A DNA stretch of 64,000 nucleotides from Cryobacterium sp. CG_9.6 (GCF_029893365.1 NZ_JARXUZ010000001.1:1488001-1552000), one strand, 5' to 3'; positions 38,521 through 50,844 are shown, counted from the stretch's first letter. Numbers and translations are program-made. Notes: generated from the sequence alone by a model not told the origin.

Positions 38521-38583
38521 GGGTGCCCGTAGCGTGTGTGGTACTTACTCAGTGAATCTCGTGCCGAGAACATGGAGAAGAAC

Positions 38584-38973
38584 ATGAAGGTTCTAGTAGC
38601 TACCCGCGCAACGCAGGGGCTGTGGACGACCGATCAGGCTGACTGCATCGAGGGCGAGTTGGTGTGGATGAAAGATCCGTGTGAGTTCGGAACGCACGAT
38701 CCCGAGGGAATGTGCGCATGCGCACGGACATTCTTTGGGATGAGTTCCGACAAGGAAACCACGATCGCTCTGGTCAGAGAGCTCCCCGGGCTCACGCGCC
38801 AATCATACGAAATGGCCCTGCGCGCGACATTCGACGCGCATGGTTGGTGCTCGAGGTGCCCGAGCGTTCAGTTCCGACAGCACGTTCTGACCATGGCTCG
38901 GTTAGCCGCTGCCATGCCCGCCGGAACGATCGTTGGACGCCGACTGGATTCCTTGGTCGTTCGCCCGCGGTGA
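38584..38973 (+). CDS. Small cysteine-containing protein, DUF7715-like
   Basis: A 129-residue protein starting MKVLVATRATQG, a start seen in the uncharacterised DUF7715 family of actinobacteria (GEL followed by a Cys-containing GxCxC region and a Lys-Thr-Thr motif). Here that region reads FGTHDPEGMCACARTFFGMSSDKETT, and a second Cys pair follows at GWCSRC, so metal binding is possible. ATG 38584 has GGAG six bases upstream; an in-frame ATG at 38572 is an alternative. It stands alone between repeat clusters. I have no function for it, and the family link is tentative. Confidence 0.65.
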   Translation: MKVLVATRATQGLWTTDQADCIEGELVWMKDPCEFGTHDPEGMCACARTFFGMSSDKETTIALVRELPGLTRQSYEMALRATFDAHGWCSRCPSVQFRQHVLTMARLAAAMPAGTIVGRRLDSLVVRPR

Positions 38974-38991
38974 CGTGATCCCTCCCCTCGC

Positions 38992-39051
38992 GGCACTCGT
39001 TTGATTGGCGGGCACGTGTTCAGACGAGTGCGCCGTGTTCAAATGAGTGCC
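38992..39051. repeat. Single repeat copy between convergent genes
   Basis: GGCACTCGTTTGA (38992-39004) pairs with TCAAATGAGTGCC (39039-39051), 13 bp with one G-T pair, around an inner GGCACGTGT...ACGAGTGC pair. Relative to cluster A the last stem pair changed from G/C to A/T on both arms. The AbiEi-like stop codon (39041-39039) is inside the right arm. It probably ends transcription of both flanking genes. Confidence 0.8.
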
Positions 39052-40076
39052 GTGGTTGGGAGACGCTTGCTTGGTCGCCGATTACGCGCGCGGGGTACAT
39101 CCTTTTCGCACAAGAACCGATAGAAATCTGGGGAATTGAACGCGAGATCCCAGTCCCAGCGGTCGAAGCTGTTCACGAGCGGGCGGAGAAGGTCTTCCCG
39201 TTTCTTCTCGGACCTGACCACGCCGACGATGTCCTTGCCTTTCATGACCTCCGCACGCGTGTACTTGATATCACCGTCGAACTCGCCGACTTTGCGGACA
39301 CCGCGCCAGAAGTAATCCACGAAGAACGTGCGCCCATTCACGTCGAAGCGCACCTGCAATTCGGGAATCTCGAAGCCTAGCTCGTCGAAACGAACCCGAC
39401 TAAGTGATTCTCCGGCGTTGGCCGAGAGGCCATTCGCGAAGGTAATTGCTCGATGTGCCGCACGCCATCCCGCGCGAGGGTGCACCATCGCTAATTCGGT
39501 GAGGAGGGCATCCTTCGTAATCGCGGATGCCGCTTGGCTGCCCGCTTTACTCTCCGCCTTCATGCGCAGAGCCTCATGATGGAGCACGTGATCGACCATG
39601 GCGACCCCGACCAGAAAACTCGAACTCGCTGCCATGTCGATGAGGGTGCGGGGCAGGCTGGTAACCCTCACGCCCGCGACGAGTGTCGAGTTCGGATCGG
39701 GCACCCCGCGATGTGCCGTGAGCAGTCGGTGGCTGCTGTCTCCACGGGCCTCGGGAAATAGTGCGTGCGTGGTGGCGGGCCACGCGCCGATAAGTGGCAA
39801 TCCGTGCATGACCGCCGCTGAGTGGTGGGAAAGGAGGAGCTCGGTGTTGGCATGAGCTGCCGTGGCACGTACAACGAACCGGTACCGCCCGGCGTGGTTC
39901 TCGGCCTTCCACCTGGGGCCGAGGACGTACCAGCCTGTTCGTACACGCCAGAGCTGGCCGCGTTGCACCAGTACGCCGACGGTGTAGGAGTTCATCCCTG
40001 ACGCGCGGAGCGCCTCGGCCGGGATGAGTCCGTCGTTGAGTCCATCGTAGGTTTCCAGTATGTCCAGCATCCCCAT
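39039..40076 (-). CDS. AbiEi-type wHTH protein with nuclease-like C-terminal domain
   Basis: A 345-residue protein. Residues 1-60 look like the AbiEi antitoxin winged-helix domain (IPAEALRASGMNSYTVGVLVQRGQLWRVRTGWYV). The C-terminal part resembles the DUF559/PD-(D/E)XK-like fold often fused to it: Glu223 (GESLSR), Asp254 (FVDYFW), Glu265-x-Asp267 and Lys271 (GEFDGDIKY). No AbiEii toxin gene is adjacent, so it is an orphan. ATG 40076 is used, with GGGGAC upstream; an upstream-open frame runs into repeat cluster C but is not conserved in character. Its stop lies inside a repeat copy. Confidence 0.75.
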   Translation of the reverse strand: MGMLDILETYDGLNDGLIPAEALRASGMNSYTVGVLVQRGQLWRVRTGWYVLGPRWKAENHAGRYRFVVRATAAHANTELLLSHHSAAVMHGLPLIGAWPATTHALFPEARGDSSHRLLTAHRGVPDPNSTLVAGVRVTSLPRTLIDMAASSSFLVGVAMVDHVLHHEALRMKAESKAGSQAASAITKDALLTELAMVHPRAGWRAAHRAITFANGLSANAGESLSRVRFDELGFEIPELQVRFDVNGRTFFVDYFWRGVRKVGEFDGDIKYTRAEVMKGKDIVGVVRSEKKREDLLRPLVNSFDRWDWDLAFNSPDFYRFLCEKDVPRARNRRPSKRLPTTALI

Positions 40077-40760
40077 ACTCTGTCCCCGTCGACCCGTTGG
40101 ATGCGGGCCGGCGCACGATCTGTGCAGAACTGGCCGCGGGCATCCGCTGTGGGGGAGGTTGCGGGTTTCGTGGCACGTGTCTGGTGGGGTGGCACTTGTT
40201 TGGATGAGTGCCGTCTGGCGGAAGGAGTGCCGTGACGGGTGGTGCGGGGGAGCGGTGCGGGGACCGGGAGCGGGGAGCTGCGCGGTGGGCCGGGGGTGGG
40301 CATCCGCTGTGGGAGAGGTTGCGGCTCTCGTGGCGTGTGTCTGGCGGGGTGGCACTTGTTTGGATGAGTGCCGTCTGGTGAAAGGAGTGCCGTGACGGGC
40401 GGTGCGGGGGAGCAGCGCGGGAATAGGGAGCGGGGAGCTGCGCGGGAGAGCCGCGCGCGGACCGGGGGTGGGCGTCCGCTCGGGGAGAGGGTGCGGCTCT
40501 CGTGGCGCGCGTTTGCTGGGCGGGCACTTGTTTGGATGAGTGCCCTCTGGCGAAAGGAGTGCCGCGACGGTAGGAGCGGGGGAGCGGCGAGCGGGGAGCT
40601 GCGCGGGAGAGCAGCGAGCGGACCAGGGGCGGGCGTCCGCTCGGGGAGAGGTTGCGGCTCTCGTGGCGCGCGTTTGCTGGGCGGGCACTTGTTTGGATGA
40701 GTGCCGTGCGATCAGAGGAGTGCCGCGAGACTCGGCGAGTCGAATACCGGGGGCGACTGG
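40077..40760. repeat. Cluster C of about 160-bp hairpin repeats
   Basis: The core GGCACTTGTTTGGATGAGTG occurs at 40191, 40351, 40523 and 40684 (160, 172, 161 bases apart). Each core can form a hairpin (GGCACTTGTT / GATGAGTGCC with G-T pairs) and is followed by a (G)AAAGGAGTGCCG arm. It belongs to the same family as cluster A but the spacer differs (GCGGGGGAGCGG-rich). The four copies fill the gap between the AbiEi-like gene start and argC. Long open frames in this block are artefacts of the repeats. Confidence 0.85.
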
Positions 40761-40821
40761 CGCAGGGGCGAATGCTGCGAGGGCGGATGCCGCCGGGAAA
40801 TGAGGGATGGCAGGGGCGCGC

Positions 40822-40827
40822 TAAGTT
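40822..40827 (+). promoter_or_regulatory. Candidate -10 box for leaderless argC transcript
   Basis: TAAGTT ends exactly six bases before the ATG at 40834. The last repeat core (40684) is about 130 bases upstream of it. No clear ArgR operator was recognised nearby. Confidence 0.45.
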
Positions 40828-40833
40828 TGACGC

Positions 40834-41877
40834 ATGGTATTTTCGGTGGCGGTAGCGGGCGCAAGTGGCTATGCGGGCGGAGAATTGTTGCGTTTGTTGG
40901 CCGGACATCCCGAGTTTGATGTGCAAACGGTCACCGCACACAGCAACGCGGGCCAACCACTCATTGACGTTCAGCCGCACCTTCGATCGCTGGCACACCT
41001 GACGCTGGTGGACACCACACCCGAGACGCTGAGTGGTCACGATGTGGTGTTTCTCGCGCTTCCGCACGGTAAGTCGGGGGAGCTCACCGCTCACCTGAAT
41101 GCCGACACCCTCGTGGTTGATTGCGGTGCCGACCACCGTCTGCAGAGCGAAGACGACTGGGCCGCCTTCTATGGCGGCGACTACTACGGCGCCTGGGCGT
41201 ACGGTGTCCCCGAATTGCCCACCGCCTCCGGCCGGTTGCGCGACACGCTGGCGAACGCCCGGCGCATCGCAGCCCCCGGCTGCAACGCGAGCACGGTGGC
41301 ACTGGCGCTTGCGCCCGGCATCCGCTCGGGAGTCATCGAGGAGGCCGACCTGGTGGCGGTTCTCGCCGTGGGTCCCTCGGGGGCGGGCAAGAGCCTCAAG
41401 CTCCCCAACCTGGCGAGTGAGATCCTCGGCTCCGCCAACCCCTACGCGGTGGGCGGCACGCACCGGCACATCCCCGAGATTCAGCAGAGCCTGCGCTGGG
41501 CGGGGGCCGCAAAACCGACAATCTCGTTCACCCCGGTGATCGTGCCCATGGCCCGCGGCATTCTCGCTACCGCCACCGCTCGACTCGTTCCCGGTACCTC
41601 GGCGGCCGCCGTGCGTGCGGCCTGGGAAGAGACCTATGCGAACGAACCGTTCGTGCACGTACTTCCCGCCGGTCACTTTCCACGTACCGCCGACGTGCTG
41701 GGGGCCAATACCGCGCTCATCGGCCTCGCCGTTGACGAAGCGGCCGGTCGCGTCGTCACCATCACCGCCGTCGACAATCTTGTTAAAGGCACCGCTGGCG
41801 CTGCCATCCAATCGGCCAATATTGCCCTCGGTCTGCCTCAGACGCTGGGTCTCACCACGAATGGAGTTGCCCCATGA
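40834..41877 (+). CDS. argC: N-acetyl-gamma-glutamyl-phosphate reductase
   Basis: A 347-residue NADPH-dependent reductase, third step of arginine synthesis. Rossmann motif [18 protein letters not shown] at the N terminus and active-site Cys in [14 protein letters not shown], with the C-terminal HTRHIPEI-like [12 protein letters not shown]. The gene starts an arg operon with ATGA overlaps. No amino-acid extension is present. Confidence 0.97.
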   Translation: MVFSVAVAGASGYAGGELLRLLAGHPEFDVQTVTAHSNAGQPLIDVQPHLRSLAHLTLVDTTPETLSGHDVVFLALPHGKSGELTAHLNADTLVVDCGADHRLQSEDDWAAFYGGDYYGAWAYGVPELPTASGRLRDTLANARRIAAPGCNASTVALALAPGIRSGVIEEADLVAVLAVGPSGAGKSLKLPNLASEILGSANPYAVGGTHRHIPEIQQSLRWAGAAKPTISFTPVIVPMARGILATATARLVPGTSAAAVRAAWEETYANEPFVHVLPAGHFPRTADVLGANTALIGLAVDEAAGRVVTITAVDNLVKGTAGAAIQSANIALGLPQTLGLTTNGVAP

Positions 41878-43046
41878 GCGTTACCGCAGCGGCAGGATTC
41901 GCCGCAGCCGGTGTCACCGCCGGCCTCAAGAAGTCGGGCGGGCTCGACCTCGCCATCGTGCAGAACCTGGGCCCGCTCACCAGCTGTGCCACCGTGTTCA
42001 CGACCAACCGCTGCCAGGCCAACCCGGTGATCTGGAGCAAGCAGGTGATGAAAGACGGCGTGGTGAGCGCCATCGTTCTGAACTCGGGCGGCGCCAACTG
42101 CTACACCGGCTCGATCGGGTTCCAGACCACCCACGCCACCGCCGAAACGGTCGCCACCGAGCTGGGTGTCGCCTCGGGTGATGTGCTCGTGTGCTCCACC
42201 GGCCTCATCGGCGAGCAGCTCAACCTTGACCTCGTGACGGCCGGCGTGCTCGATGCCGCCCGGGTTCTCACAACGGATGCTGCCACCATGCCCGACGCCG
42301 GCCTCCTGGCCGCCCGGGCCATCATGACCACCGACACCACCCCGAAGCAGTCGCTCATCACAGCGGATGCCGGCTGGACCGTGGGCGGAATGGCCAAGGG
42401 AGCCGGCATGCTCGCGCCTGGGCTGGCCACGATGCTCGTCGTGATCACCACCGACGCTGTGCTGTCCTCGCCACAGCTCGACTCCGCGCTGCGCGAGGCC
42501 ACCCGCCTCACCTTCGACCGCCTCGACTCCGACGGCTGCATGTCGACGAACGACACCGTGAGCCTGCTCGGCTCCGGCGCGAGCGGCATCGAGCCCGACC
42601 TGGCCGAGTTCACGGCCGCGCTCGTTGCCCTCTGCCAGGACCTCACCTTGCAGTTGCAGGGTGACGCCGAGGGTTCCGCGCACGACGTGGCCATCGAAGT
42701 GCGCAATGCGGCGTCCGAAGCGGATGCCGTGACCGTGGCCCGGGCCGTCTCCCGCAGTGCGCTGTTCAAGACGGCTATCTACGGCAACGACCCCAACTGG
42801 GGACGCGTCCTCGCCGCCGTGGGAACAACCGCTGCCGCGTTCGATCCCTACGGTATCGACGTGGCCATCAATGACGTTCAGGTGTGCACGGCCGGCGAGC
42901 CGGACCAGCCCCGGGAACTGGTGGACCTCACCCCACGAGCGGTGTCGGTGGTCATCGACCTGCACGAGGGCAGCGAATCAGCCACCGTCTGGACCAACGA
43001 CCTCACCCACGAGTACGTCGAAGAGAACAGCGCGTACTCCAGCTGA
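41874..43046 (+). CDS. argJ: Bifunctional ornithine acetyltransferase / N-acetylglutamate synthase
   Basis: A 390-residue autoproteolytic enzyme that recycles the acetyl group. The cleavage site lies at Ala185-Thr186 in [12 protein letters not shown], with GGMAKGAGM before it. [15 protein letters not shown] and the C-terminal [11 protein letters not shown] are family-typical. It overlaps argC by 4 bases (ATGA) and argB by one. Confidence 0.96.
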   Translation: MSVTAAAGFAAAGVTAGLKKSGGLDLAIVQNLGPLTSCATVFTTNRCQANPVIWSKQVMKDGVVSAIVLNSGGANCYTGSIGFQTTHATAETVATELGVASGDVLVCSTGLIGEQLNLDLVTAGVLDAARVLTTDAATMPDAGLLAARAIMTTDTTPKQSLITADAGWTVGGMAKGAGMLAPGLATMLVVITTDAVLSSPQLDSALREATRLTFDRLDSDGCMSTNDTVSLLGSGASGIEPDLAEFTAALVALCQDLTLQLQGDAEGSAHDVAIEVRNAASEADAVTVARAVSRSALFKTAIYGNDPNWGRVLAAVGTTAAAFDPYGIDVAINDVQVCTAGEPDQPRELVDLTPRAVSVVIDLHEGSESATVWTNDLTHEYVEENSAYSS

Positions 43047-43987
43047 TGTCGACAGCGGATGCCCTGACGGCGAACACGGGGAGCATCCCGGCCAGCAGCC
43101 CGGCCAGCAGCCCGGCCGAGGCTGCGGTGAAGGCCGCGACCCTCATTGAGTCGCTCCCGTGGTTGAAGCGCTTTCATGACCAGATCGTTGTCGTCAAATT
43201 TGGCGGCAACGCCATGGTCAGTGAAGAACTGCAGCGGGCCTTCGCGGAGGACATGGTCTACCTGCGTTATGCCGGCATCCGCCCCGTTGTCGTGCACGGA
43301 GGCGGCCCGCAGATCTCGGCAATGCTCGCCCGCCTGGGTATCGAGAGCGAGTTCCGTGGCGGCTACCGGGTGACGACCCCGGAAGCGATGGATGTGGTGC
43401 GCATGGTGCTCACCGGGCAGATCAACCGGAACCTGGTGAGCAACATCAACCAGCACGGTCCGCTCGCCGCCGGGCTCTCGGGCGAGGACGCGGGGCTGTT
43501 TCGGGGCAAGCGCCGCGGCGTCATGATTGACGGGGAGCTTGTGGACTTGGGTCTCGTGGGCGACGTGGTGGGGGTTGACCCGGAGGCCGTGCACGCGCAA
43601 CTCGCCGCCGGGCGCATTCCCGTGGTGTCGTCCATTGCGCCGGACTCGGAGGTTCCGGGTCAGTCCCTCAACGTGAACGCCGATGCCGCGGCCGCGGCCC
43701 TGGCCATTGCACTCGGCGCCGCCAAGCTCGTGATTCTCACCGATGTGGCCGGTCTTTACAGCGACTGGCCCAACCGGGAGTCCCTCGTGTCGATGATCAC
43801 CGTTCCCGAGTTGCGGAACCTTCTCCCCGACCTGGAATCGGGGATGATCCCCAAAATGACGGCGTGCCTCGACGCTGTTGAGGGCGGAGTTGCCAAGGCC
43901 GCGATCATTGACGGTCGCGTGCCGCATTCGATTCTGCTCGAAATTTTCACCGGAAATGGCATTGGTACGGAGGTAGTTCCCGCATGA
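43046..43987 (+). CDS. argB: Acetylglutamate kinase
   Basis: A 313-residue amino-acid kinase, second step of the pathway and often arginine-feedback-inhibited. Motifs [27 protein letters not shown], and [14 protein letters not shown] near residues 40-230. ATG 43046 overlaps the argJ stop. The N-terminal 25 residues (AL... [11 protein letters not shown]) are low complexity. A longer upstream frame is not supported. Confidence 0.96.
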   Translation: MSTADALTANTGSIPASSPASSPAEAAVKAATLIESLPWLKRFHDQIVVVKFGGNAMVSEELQRAFAEDMVYLRYAGIRPVVVHGGGPQISAMLARLGIESEFRGGYRVTTPEAMDVVRMVLTGQINRNLVSNINQHGPLAAGLSGEDAGLFRGKRRGVMIDGELVDLGLVGDVVGVDPEAVHAQLAAGRIPVVSSIAPDSEVPGQSLNVNADAAAAALAIALGAAKLVILTDVAGLYSDWPNRESLVSMITVPELRNLLPDLESGMIPKMTACLDAVEGGVAKAAIIDGRVPHSILLEIFTGNGIGTEVVPA

Positions 43988-45210
43988 GCATGACGAACAC
44001 CGGCACGAACACGACGGGCAGCCCCGCGGACGAGACGTCCTGGTCGGACCGCTATGCCGCCGCCATGATGGGCACCTTTGCGCCGCCGCTCGCCCGACTC
44101 GTGCGTGGTTGGGGCTGCTACGCCTGGGACGACGCGGGAGTGGAATATCTCGACTTCCTCGGCGGAATTGCCGTCAACTCCCTCGGTCATGCTCACCCCG
44201 ACGTAGTGGCCGCCGTCAGCGCCCAGGTGGGTACGCTCGCCCACATCTCCAACTACTTTGCGAGCGAACCGCAAATCGAACTCGCCGAACGCCTGCAACG
44301 TCTCACCGGGGCCGGGACCGCCGGTCGCGTGTATTTCTGTAACTCCGGCACCGAAGCCAACGAGGCCGCGTTCAAACTTGCCCGCCTCAACGCCGGCGGC
44401 GGCACGCGCACCCGCATCCTCGCGCTGACCGACGCGTTCCACGGCCGCACCATGGGTGCCCTTGCCCTCACCGGCAAGGCCGCCATGCGGGCACCGTTCG
44501 ACCCGATGCCCGGCGGAGTCGAGCACATCGACAGCACCATCGACGCCCTCAACGCCAACATTGACGACACCGTGTGCGCGCTCGTGCTCGAACCCATCAA
44601 GGGTGAAGCCGGCGTGCTCCCGCTACCCGACGGTTTTCTGCGCCGCGCCCGCGAACTCTGCACCGAACACGGCGTGCTGCTCATCGTTGATGAGATCCAG
44701 ACCGGCGTCGGCCGCACCGGCGCCTGGTTCGCGTACCAGCACGAGAACGTGACACCGGATGCCGTCACCCTGGCCAAGGGGTTGGGCGGGGGACTGCCCA
44801 TTGGGGCCCTCGTAACCTTTGGGGCGGCATCCGCCCTGTTTCAGCGTGGACAGCACGGGTCGACTTTTGGCGGCAACCCGCTCGTGACCGCCGGCGCCAA
44901 CGCGGTGCTGCACGCGATCGAGCGCGACGACCTCGTGGCCAACGCTGCGCGCCGAGGCGACCAGCTGCGCGCGCTGATCATGGGACTCGGATCGCCACTG
45001 ATTGACGGGGTGCGGGGGCAGGGTCTGCTCCTCGGCATTGCGCTCCGCGAGCCGGTCGCGGCGAGGCTTGCGGCATCCGCTCTGCAGACTGGACTCATTG
45101 TGAACGCGGCGAATGAAACCACCATCCGGCTGGCGCCGCCGCTCATCGTGGGAGACGCCGAGATCGAGCAGTTTGGGCACCGATTCGGGCAGGCACTGGC
45201 CACGCTCTAG
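43984..45210 (+). CDS. argD: Acetylornithine aminotransferase
   Basis: A 408-residue class III PLP aminotransferase. PLP-lysine motif [15 protein letters not shown], cofactor loop [16 protein letters not shown], and [14 protein letters not shown] 43984 overlaps the argB stop by four bases; a nearby ATG (M3) is an alternative. It supplies N-acetylornithine. Confidence 0.96.
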   Translation: MSMTNTGTNTTGSPADETSWSDRYAAAMMGTFAPPLARLVRGWGCYAWDDAGVEYLDFLGGIAVNSLGHAHPDVVAAVSAQVGTLAHISNYFASEPQIELAERLQRLTGAGTAGRVYFCNSGTEANEAAFKLARLNAGGGTRTRILALTDAFHGRTMGALALTGKAAMRAPFDPMPGGVEHIDSTIDALNANIDDTVCALVLEPIKGEAGVLPLPDGFLRRARELCTEHGVLLIVDEIQTGVGRTGAWFAYQHENVTPDAVTLAKGLGGGLPIGALVTFGAASALFQRGQHGSTFGGNPLVTAGANAVLHAIERDDLVANAARRGDQLRALIMGLGSPLIDGVRGQGLLLGIALREPVAARLAASALQTGLIVNAANETTIRLAPPLIVGDAEIEQFGHRFGQALATL

Positions 45211-45246
45211 AGTTGACCAATTACACAAACGATCGAAAGTGACACC

Positions 45247-46176
45247 GTGACCCGCCATTTCCTTCGCGACGATGACCTCTCCCCGGCCGAACAGGCCGAA
45301 ATTCTTGATCTGGCATTGGAGCTCAAGCGAGACAGATTCGCGGTTCGACCCCTGGCCGGCCCACAGACCGTCGCCGTGATCTTCGACAAGTCGTCCACGC
45401 GCACCCGAGTGTCATTTGCTGTCGGCATCGCCGATCTGGGGGGTAGCCCGCTCATCATCAGCACCGCCAACAGTCAGCTGGGCGGCAAAGAAACCGCGTC
45501 CGACACGGCGCGCGTGCTCGAGCGCCAAGTGGCCGCCATCGTGTGGCGCACCTACGGCCAGGCCGGCCTCGAGGAGATGGCCCACGGAACCACCGTTCCG
45601 GTCATCAACGCACTCTCCGACGATTTTCACCCGTGCCAGTTGCTCGCCGACCTGCTCACCATTCGCGAGCACCGCGGCGACCTCGCCGGTCAGACCATCG
45701 TGTTTCTCGGCGACGGCGCCTGCAACATGGGCCAGTCCTACCTGCTCGCCGGTGCGACCGCGGGCATGCACGTGCGCATCGCGTCGCCGGCCGGCTACAC
45801 GCCCACCGACGCAGTTGTAGCGGATGCCACGGCCATCGCCCTGCGCACCGGCGGTTCCGTTGAACTCTTCACCGATCCGCTCGAAGCCGTTGTCGGTGTT
45901 GACGTGGTTGTCACCGACACGTGGGTGTCGATGGGCAAGGAAGAGGAAAAGGCCACCCGCCTGAGCGACCTCGGACACTACCGCGTGGACGCGGCCATGA
46001 TGGCGCTCGCCAAGCCCGGCGCGCACTTCATGCACTGCCTGCCGGCCGACCGTGGGTACGAAGTGACCGCCGACGTGATCGACGGGGCGCAGAGCATCAT
46101 CTGGGACGAGGCAGAGAACCGTCTGCACGCTCAGAAGGCTCTGCTCGTGTGGTTGCTCGCGCACAACGCGGCCTAA
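45247..46176 (+). CDS. argF: Ornithine carbamoyltransferase
   Basis: A 309-residue transcarbamylase making citrulline. Carbamoyl-phosphate motif SSTRTR, ornithine/His motif DDFHPCQLLADL, and C-terminal HCLPADRGYE. GTG start (MTRHFLRDDDLSP) with GAAAG before it. It is followed by a hairpin and a promoter for argG instead of argR, which sits here in most actinobacteria. Confidence 0.97.
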   Translation: MTRHFLRDDDLSPAEQAEILDLALELKRDRFAVRPLAGPQTVAVIFDKSSTRTRVSFAVGIADLGGSPLIISTANSQLGGKETASDTARVLERQVAAIVWRTYGQAGLEEMAHGTTVPVINALSDDFHPCQLLADLLTIREHRGDLAGQTIVFLGDGACNMGQSYLLAGATAGMHVRIASPAGYTPTDAVVADATAIALRTGGSVELFTDPLEAVVGVDVVVTDTWVSMGKEEEKATRLSDLGHYRVDAAMMALAKPGAHFMHCLPADRGYEVTADVIDGAQSIIWDEAENRLHAQKALLVWLLAHNAA

Positions 46177-46190
46177 CCCGCACCGAAGTT

Positions 46191-46219
46191 CGACGAGCCC
46201 GGCGGTGTCGGGCTGGTCG
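46191..46219 (+). terminator. REP-like hairpin between argF and argG
   Basis: CGACGAGCCCG (46191-46201) pairs with CGGGCTGGTCG (46209-46219), 10 of 11 positions, loop of seven. It contains the CTGGTCGAG word of the dispersed repeat family, so it may be a repeat-derived terminator separating argCJBDF from argGH. Confidence 0.6.
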
Positions 46220-46258
46220 AGGGTGTGCGGTCTCGCACGCTCACCCCACGCATTTACG

Positions 46259-46264
46259 TAAACT
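46259..46264 (+). promoter_or_regulatory. Candidate argG promoter
   Basis: TAAACT lies 30 bases before the ATG of argG, which would give a leader of about 24 bases with GGGAG as the ribosome site. argGH thus may be a separate transcript from argCJBDF. Confidence 0.4.
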
Positions 46265-46294
46265 TGAACCAGATCAAAGATTTTAGGGAGAACC

Positions 46295-49528
<3,234 letters not shown>

Positions 49529-49556
49529 CCGGGGGCGTGCCCGATGGCGGGCGTGA

Positions 49557-50147
49557 CTAGCTGATGGCGAGACTCACGAGGGCGGCGCACGCACAGGCCC
49601 AGATGAGGCTCGCAAACGTGCCGATGATGAAGCGTTCGCGCGACTCGGCGGACGACAGTTCCGTGAAGCGACCGACACCCTTGATGGCGACGACCACAGC
49701 GATGCCCTCGGGGAATCCGGCAAGAATGGCGCCTGTTACGGCAAAGCGTTCGAGCATGCCAATCGCGAGCCCGCCGCGGAGCACTTCGTGCACGGCTGCC
49801 TCGGCCGAGTCGAGCGCACTGGGCGGGTTTCCCACCAGAATTCCACCGTGCTGACCGGGTGCCACGCTACCCCGAGTAGCCAGGTTGAGGGCGAAGACGG
49901 CCATGGGACCACCGCCGAGCACGGACAGGGCAAGAGCGAGCATGCCCAGCACAATACCGAAAGAGGACGGCCCGGCCAGAGTGGGCACACTCGCGATCAC
50001 CAGTGCCGCGACGAGGGCTGCGATTGAGCCGATGGTGAAGGCGTGCCGCTGCAGTTTGAAGGCGAGGGCCGCGAAAACGAGGGAGCCCAGCGTTGTGAGC
50101 AGAAGGATCACCCAGTAGAGGAACGTCAGGATGCTGAAGGTGTTCAT
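49557..50147 (-). CDS. Membrane protein paired with a SatD-like protein
   Basis: A 196-residue protein with four to five hydrophobic segments (1-30, 37-60, 64-85 and C-terminal pieces). Its C-terminal half (LERFAVTGAILAGFPEGIAVVVAIKGVGRFTE ... IIGTFASLIWACACA) resembles, by eye, the C-terminal segment of the DUF3307 proteins that accompany SatD in other bacteria. The preceding gene overlaps it by four bases, so they are an operon. Function unknown. Confidence 0.65.
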   Translation of the reverse strand: MNTFSILTFLYWVILLLTTLGSLVFAALAFKLQRHAFTIGSIAALVAALVIASVPTLAGPSSFGIVLGMLALALSVLGGGPMAVFALNLATRGSVAPGQHGGILVGNPPSALDSAEAAVHEVLRGGLAIGMLERFAVTGAILAGFPEGIAVVVAIKGVGRFTELSSAESRERFIIGTFASLIWACACAALVSLAIS

Positions 50148-50803
50148 GCGGGGATGTCCGTTTCGCTCGTGGCCCGGTCGAGTTGCTCTAGCAGCCTAAC
50201 GATCGCCGGCGACACTGTGTGTTCCAGCCGATAGTGCGCGGCTTTCACCCGTTGGCTCACCGCCGCCGTCGAAATGCGCAGGGTTGCCGCGATATCAACC
50301 TGGTTCAGGCCGCGGTCGAGCAAATCTACGGCCTCCCATCCCTGGGCGGATCGGCGTTGGCGCAGGAGCAGCAGCATGGTGAGCAGCGCCTCCACCTGGT
50401 CCGCCGTCAGGCTGAAGCTGCCCGCCGCGGGATCGAGTGGGGACGCTTCGTCGGAGGACGGCGCTGCGACCGCCACGTGGGCATCCATTTTCTTGGCCCG
50501 AGTTACGGCATCACGGGCGGAGATGAAGGCCGCGCCCGCGGCTTGACGGGTGGAAGCGGGGAGCGGCGTGCGTACGCTGCCCACGCCGAGCCCGATACTC
50601 CAATGTCCGGAGCGGTGCAGCAGCAGGAGAGCGTCGAGGGCGGCGCGCGCATCGGTCAGGATCACCTGAATCTCGTCACCCGCGGTCTGGTCAGCGGGGA
50701 GTGCGAAGAAGCTACCGAACCGCTCGCGGAGGGCATCAATCATGTCGCCGGCGCGGTCACGGTCGTTGCGACTGTCGATCTGGTCTGCGGTGATGACGAA
50801 CAT
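50144..50803 (-). CDS. SatD-like protein with C-terminal helix-turn-helix
   Basis: A 219-residue protein. The N-terminal part (MFVITADQIDSRNDRDRAGD ... GDEIQVIL, HWSIGLGVGSV) fits SatD proteins, and the C-terminal residues 140-205 form a sigma-region-4-like helix-turn-helix (GLNQVDIAATLRISTAAVSQRVKAAHYR). It may be a DNA-binding sensor regulating its own operon. Upstream is an unusually AT-rich region. Its overlap with the membrane gene (ATGA) shows a two-component module, of unknown function. Confidence 0.7.
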   Translation of the reverse strand: MFVITADQIDSRNDRDRAGDMIDALRERFGSFFALPADQTAGDEIQVILTDARAALDALLLLHRSGHWSIGLGVGSVRTPLPASTRQAAGAAFISARDAVTRAKKMDAHVAVAAPSSDEASPLDPAAGSFSLTADQVEALLTMLLLLRQRRSAQGWEAVDLLDRGLNQVDIAATLRISTAAVSQRVKAAHYRLEHTVSPAIVRLLEQLDRATSETDIPA

Positions 50804-50844
50804 AGATATAAGTCTCTACCCTTTATTATTCATAATCAAGTCTT
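50804..50844. promoter_or_regulatory. AT-rich candidate operator/promoter of the SatD-like operon
   Basis: In an otherwise GC-rich sequence this stretch has ATTAT-TC-ATAAT (50825-50836) as an inverted repeat and AAGTCT direct repeats (50810-50815 and 50838-50843) 28 bases apart. It lies between the SatD-like start codon and the tyrS promoter, so it may be the autoregulatory site. Confidence 0.4.

Noticed and set aside
37330..38585. Several minus- and plus-strand open frames of 60-208 residues in repeat cluster A
   Set aside because: The unit length of 160 shifts frame in every copy, so no protein repeat is conserved; the frames are caused by high GC.
39574..41811. A 745-residue minus-strand open frame over the AbiEi-like gene, repeats and argC
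   Set aside because: It is antisense to argC and the AbiEi-like gene, and its repetitive residues come from repeat cluster C read in another frame. No domain is recognisable.
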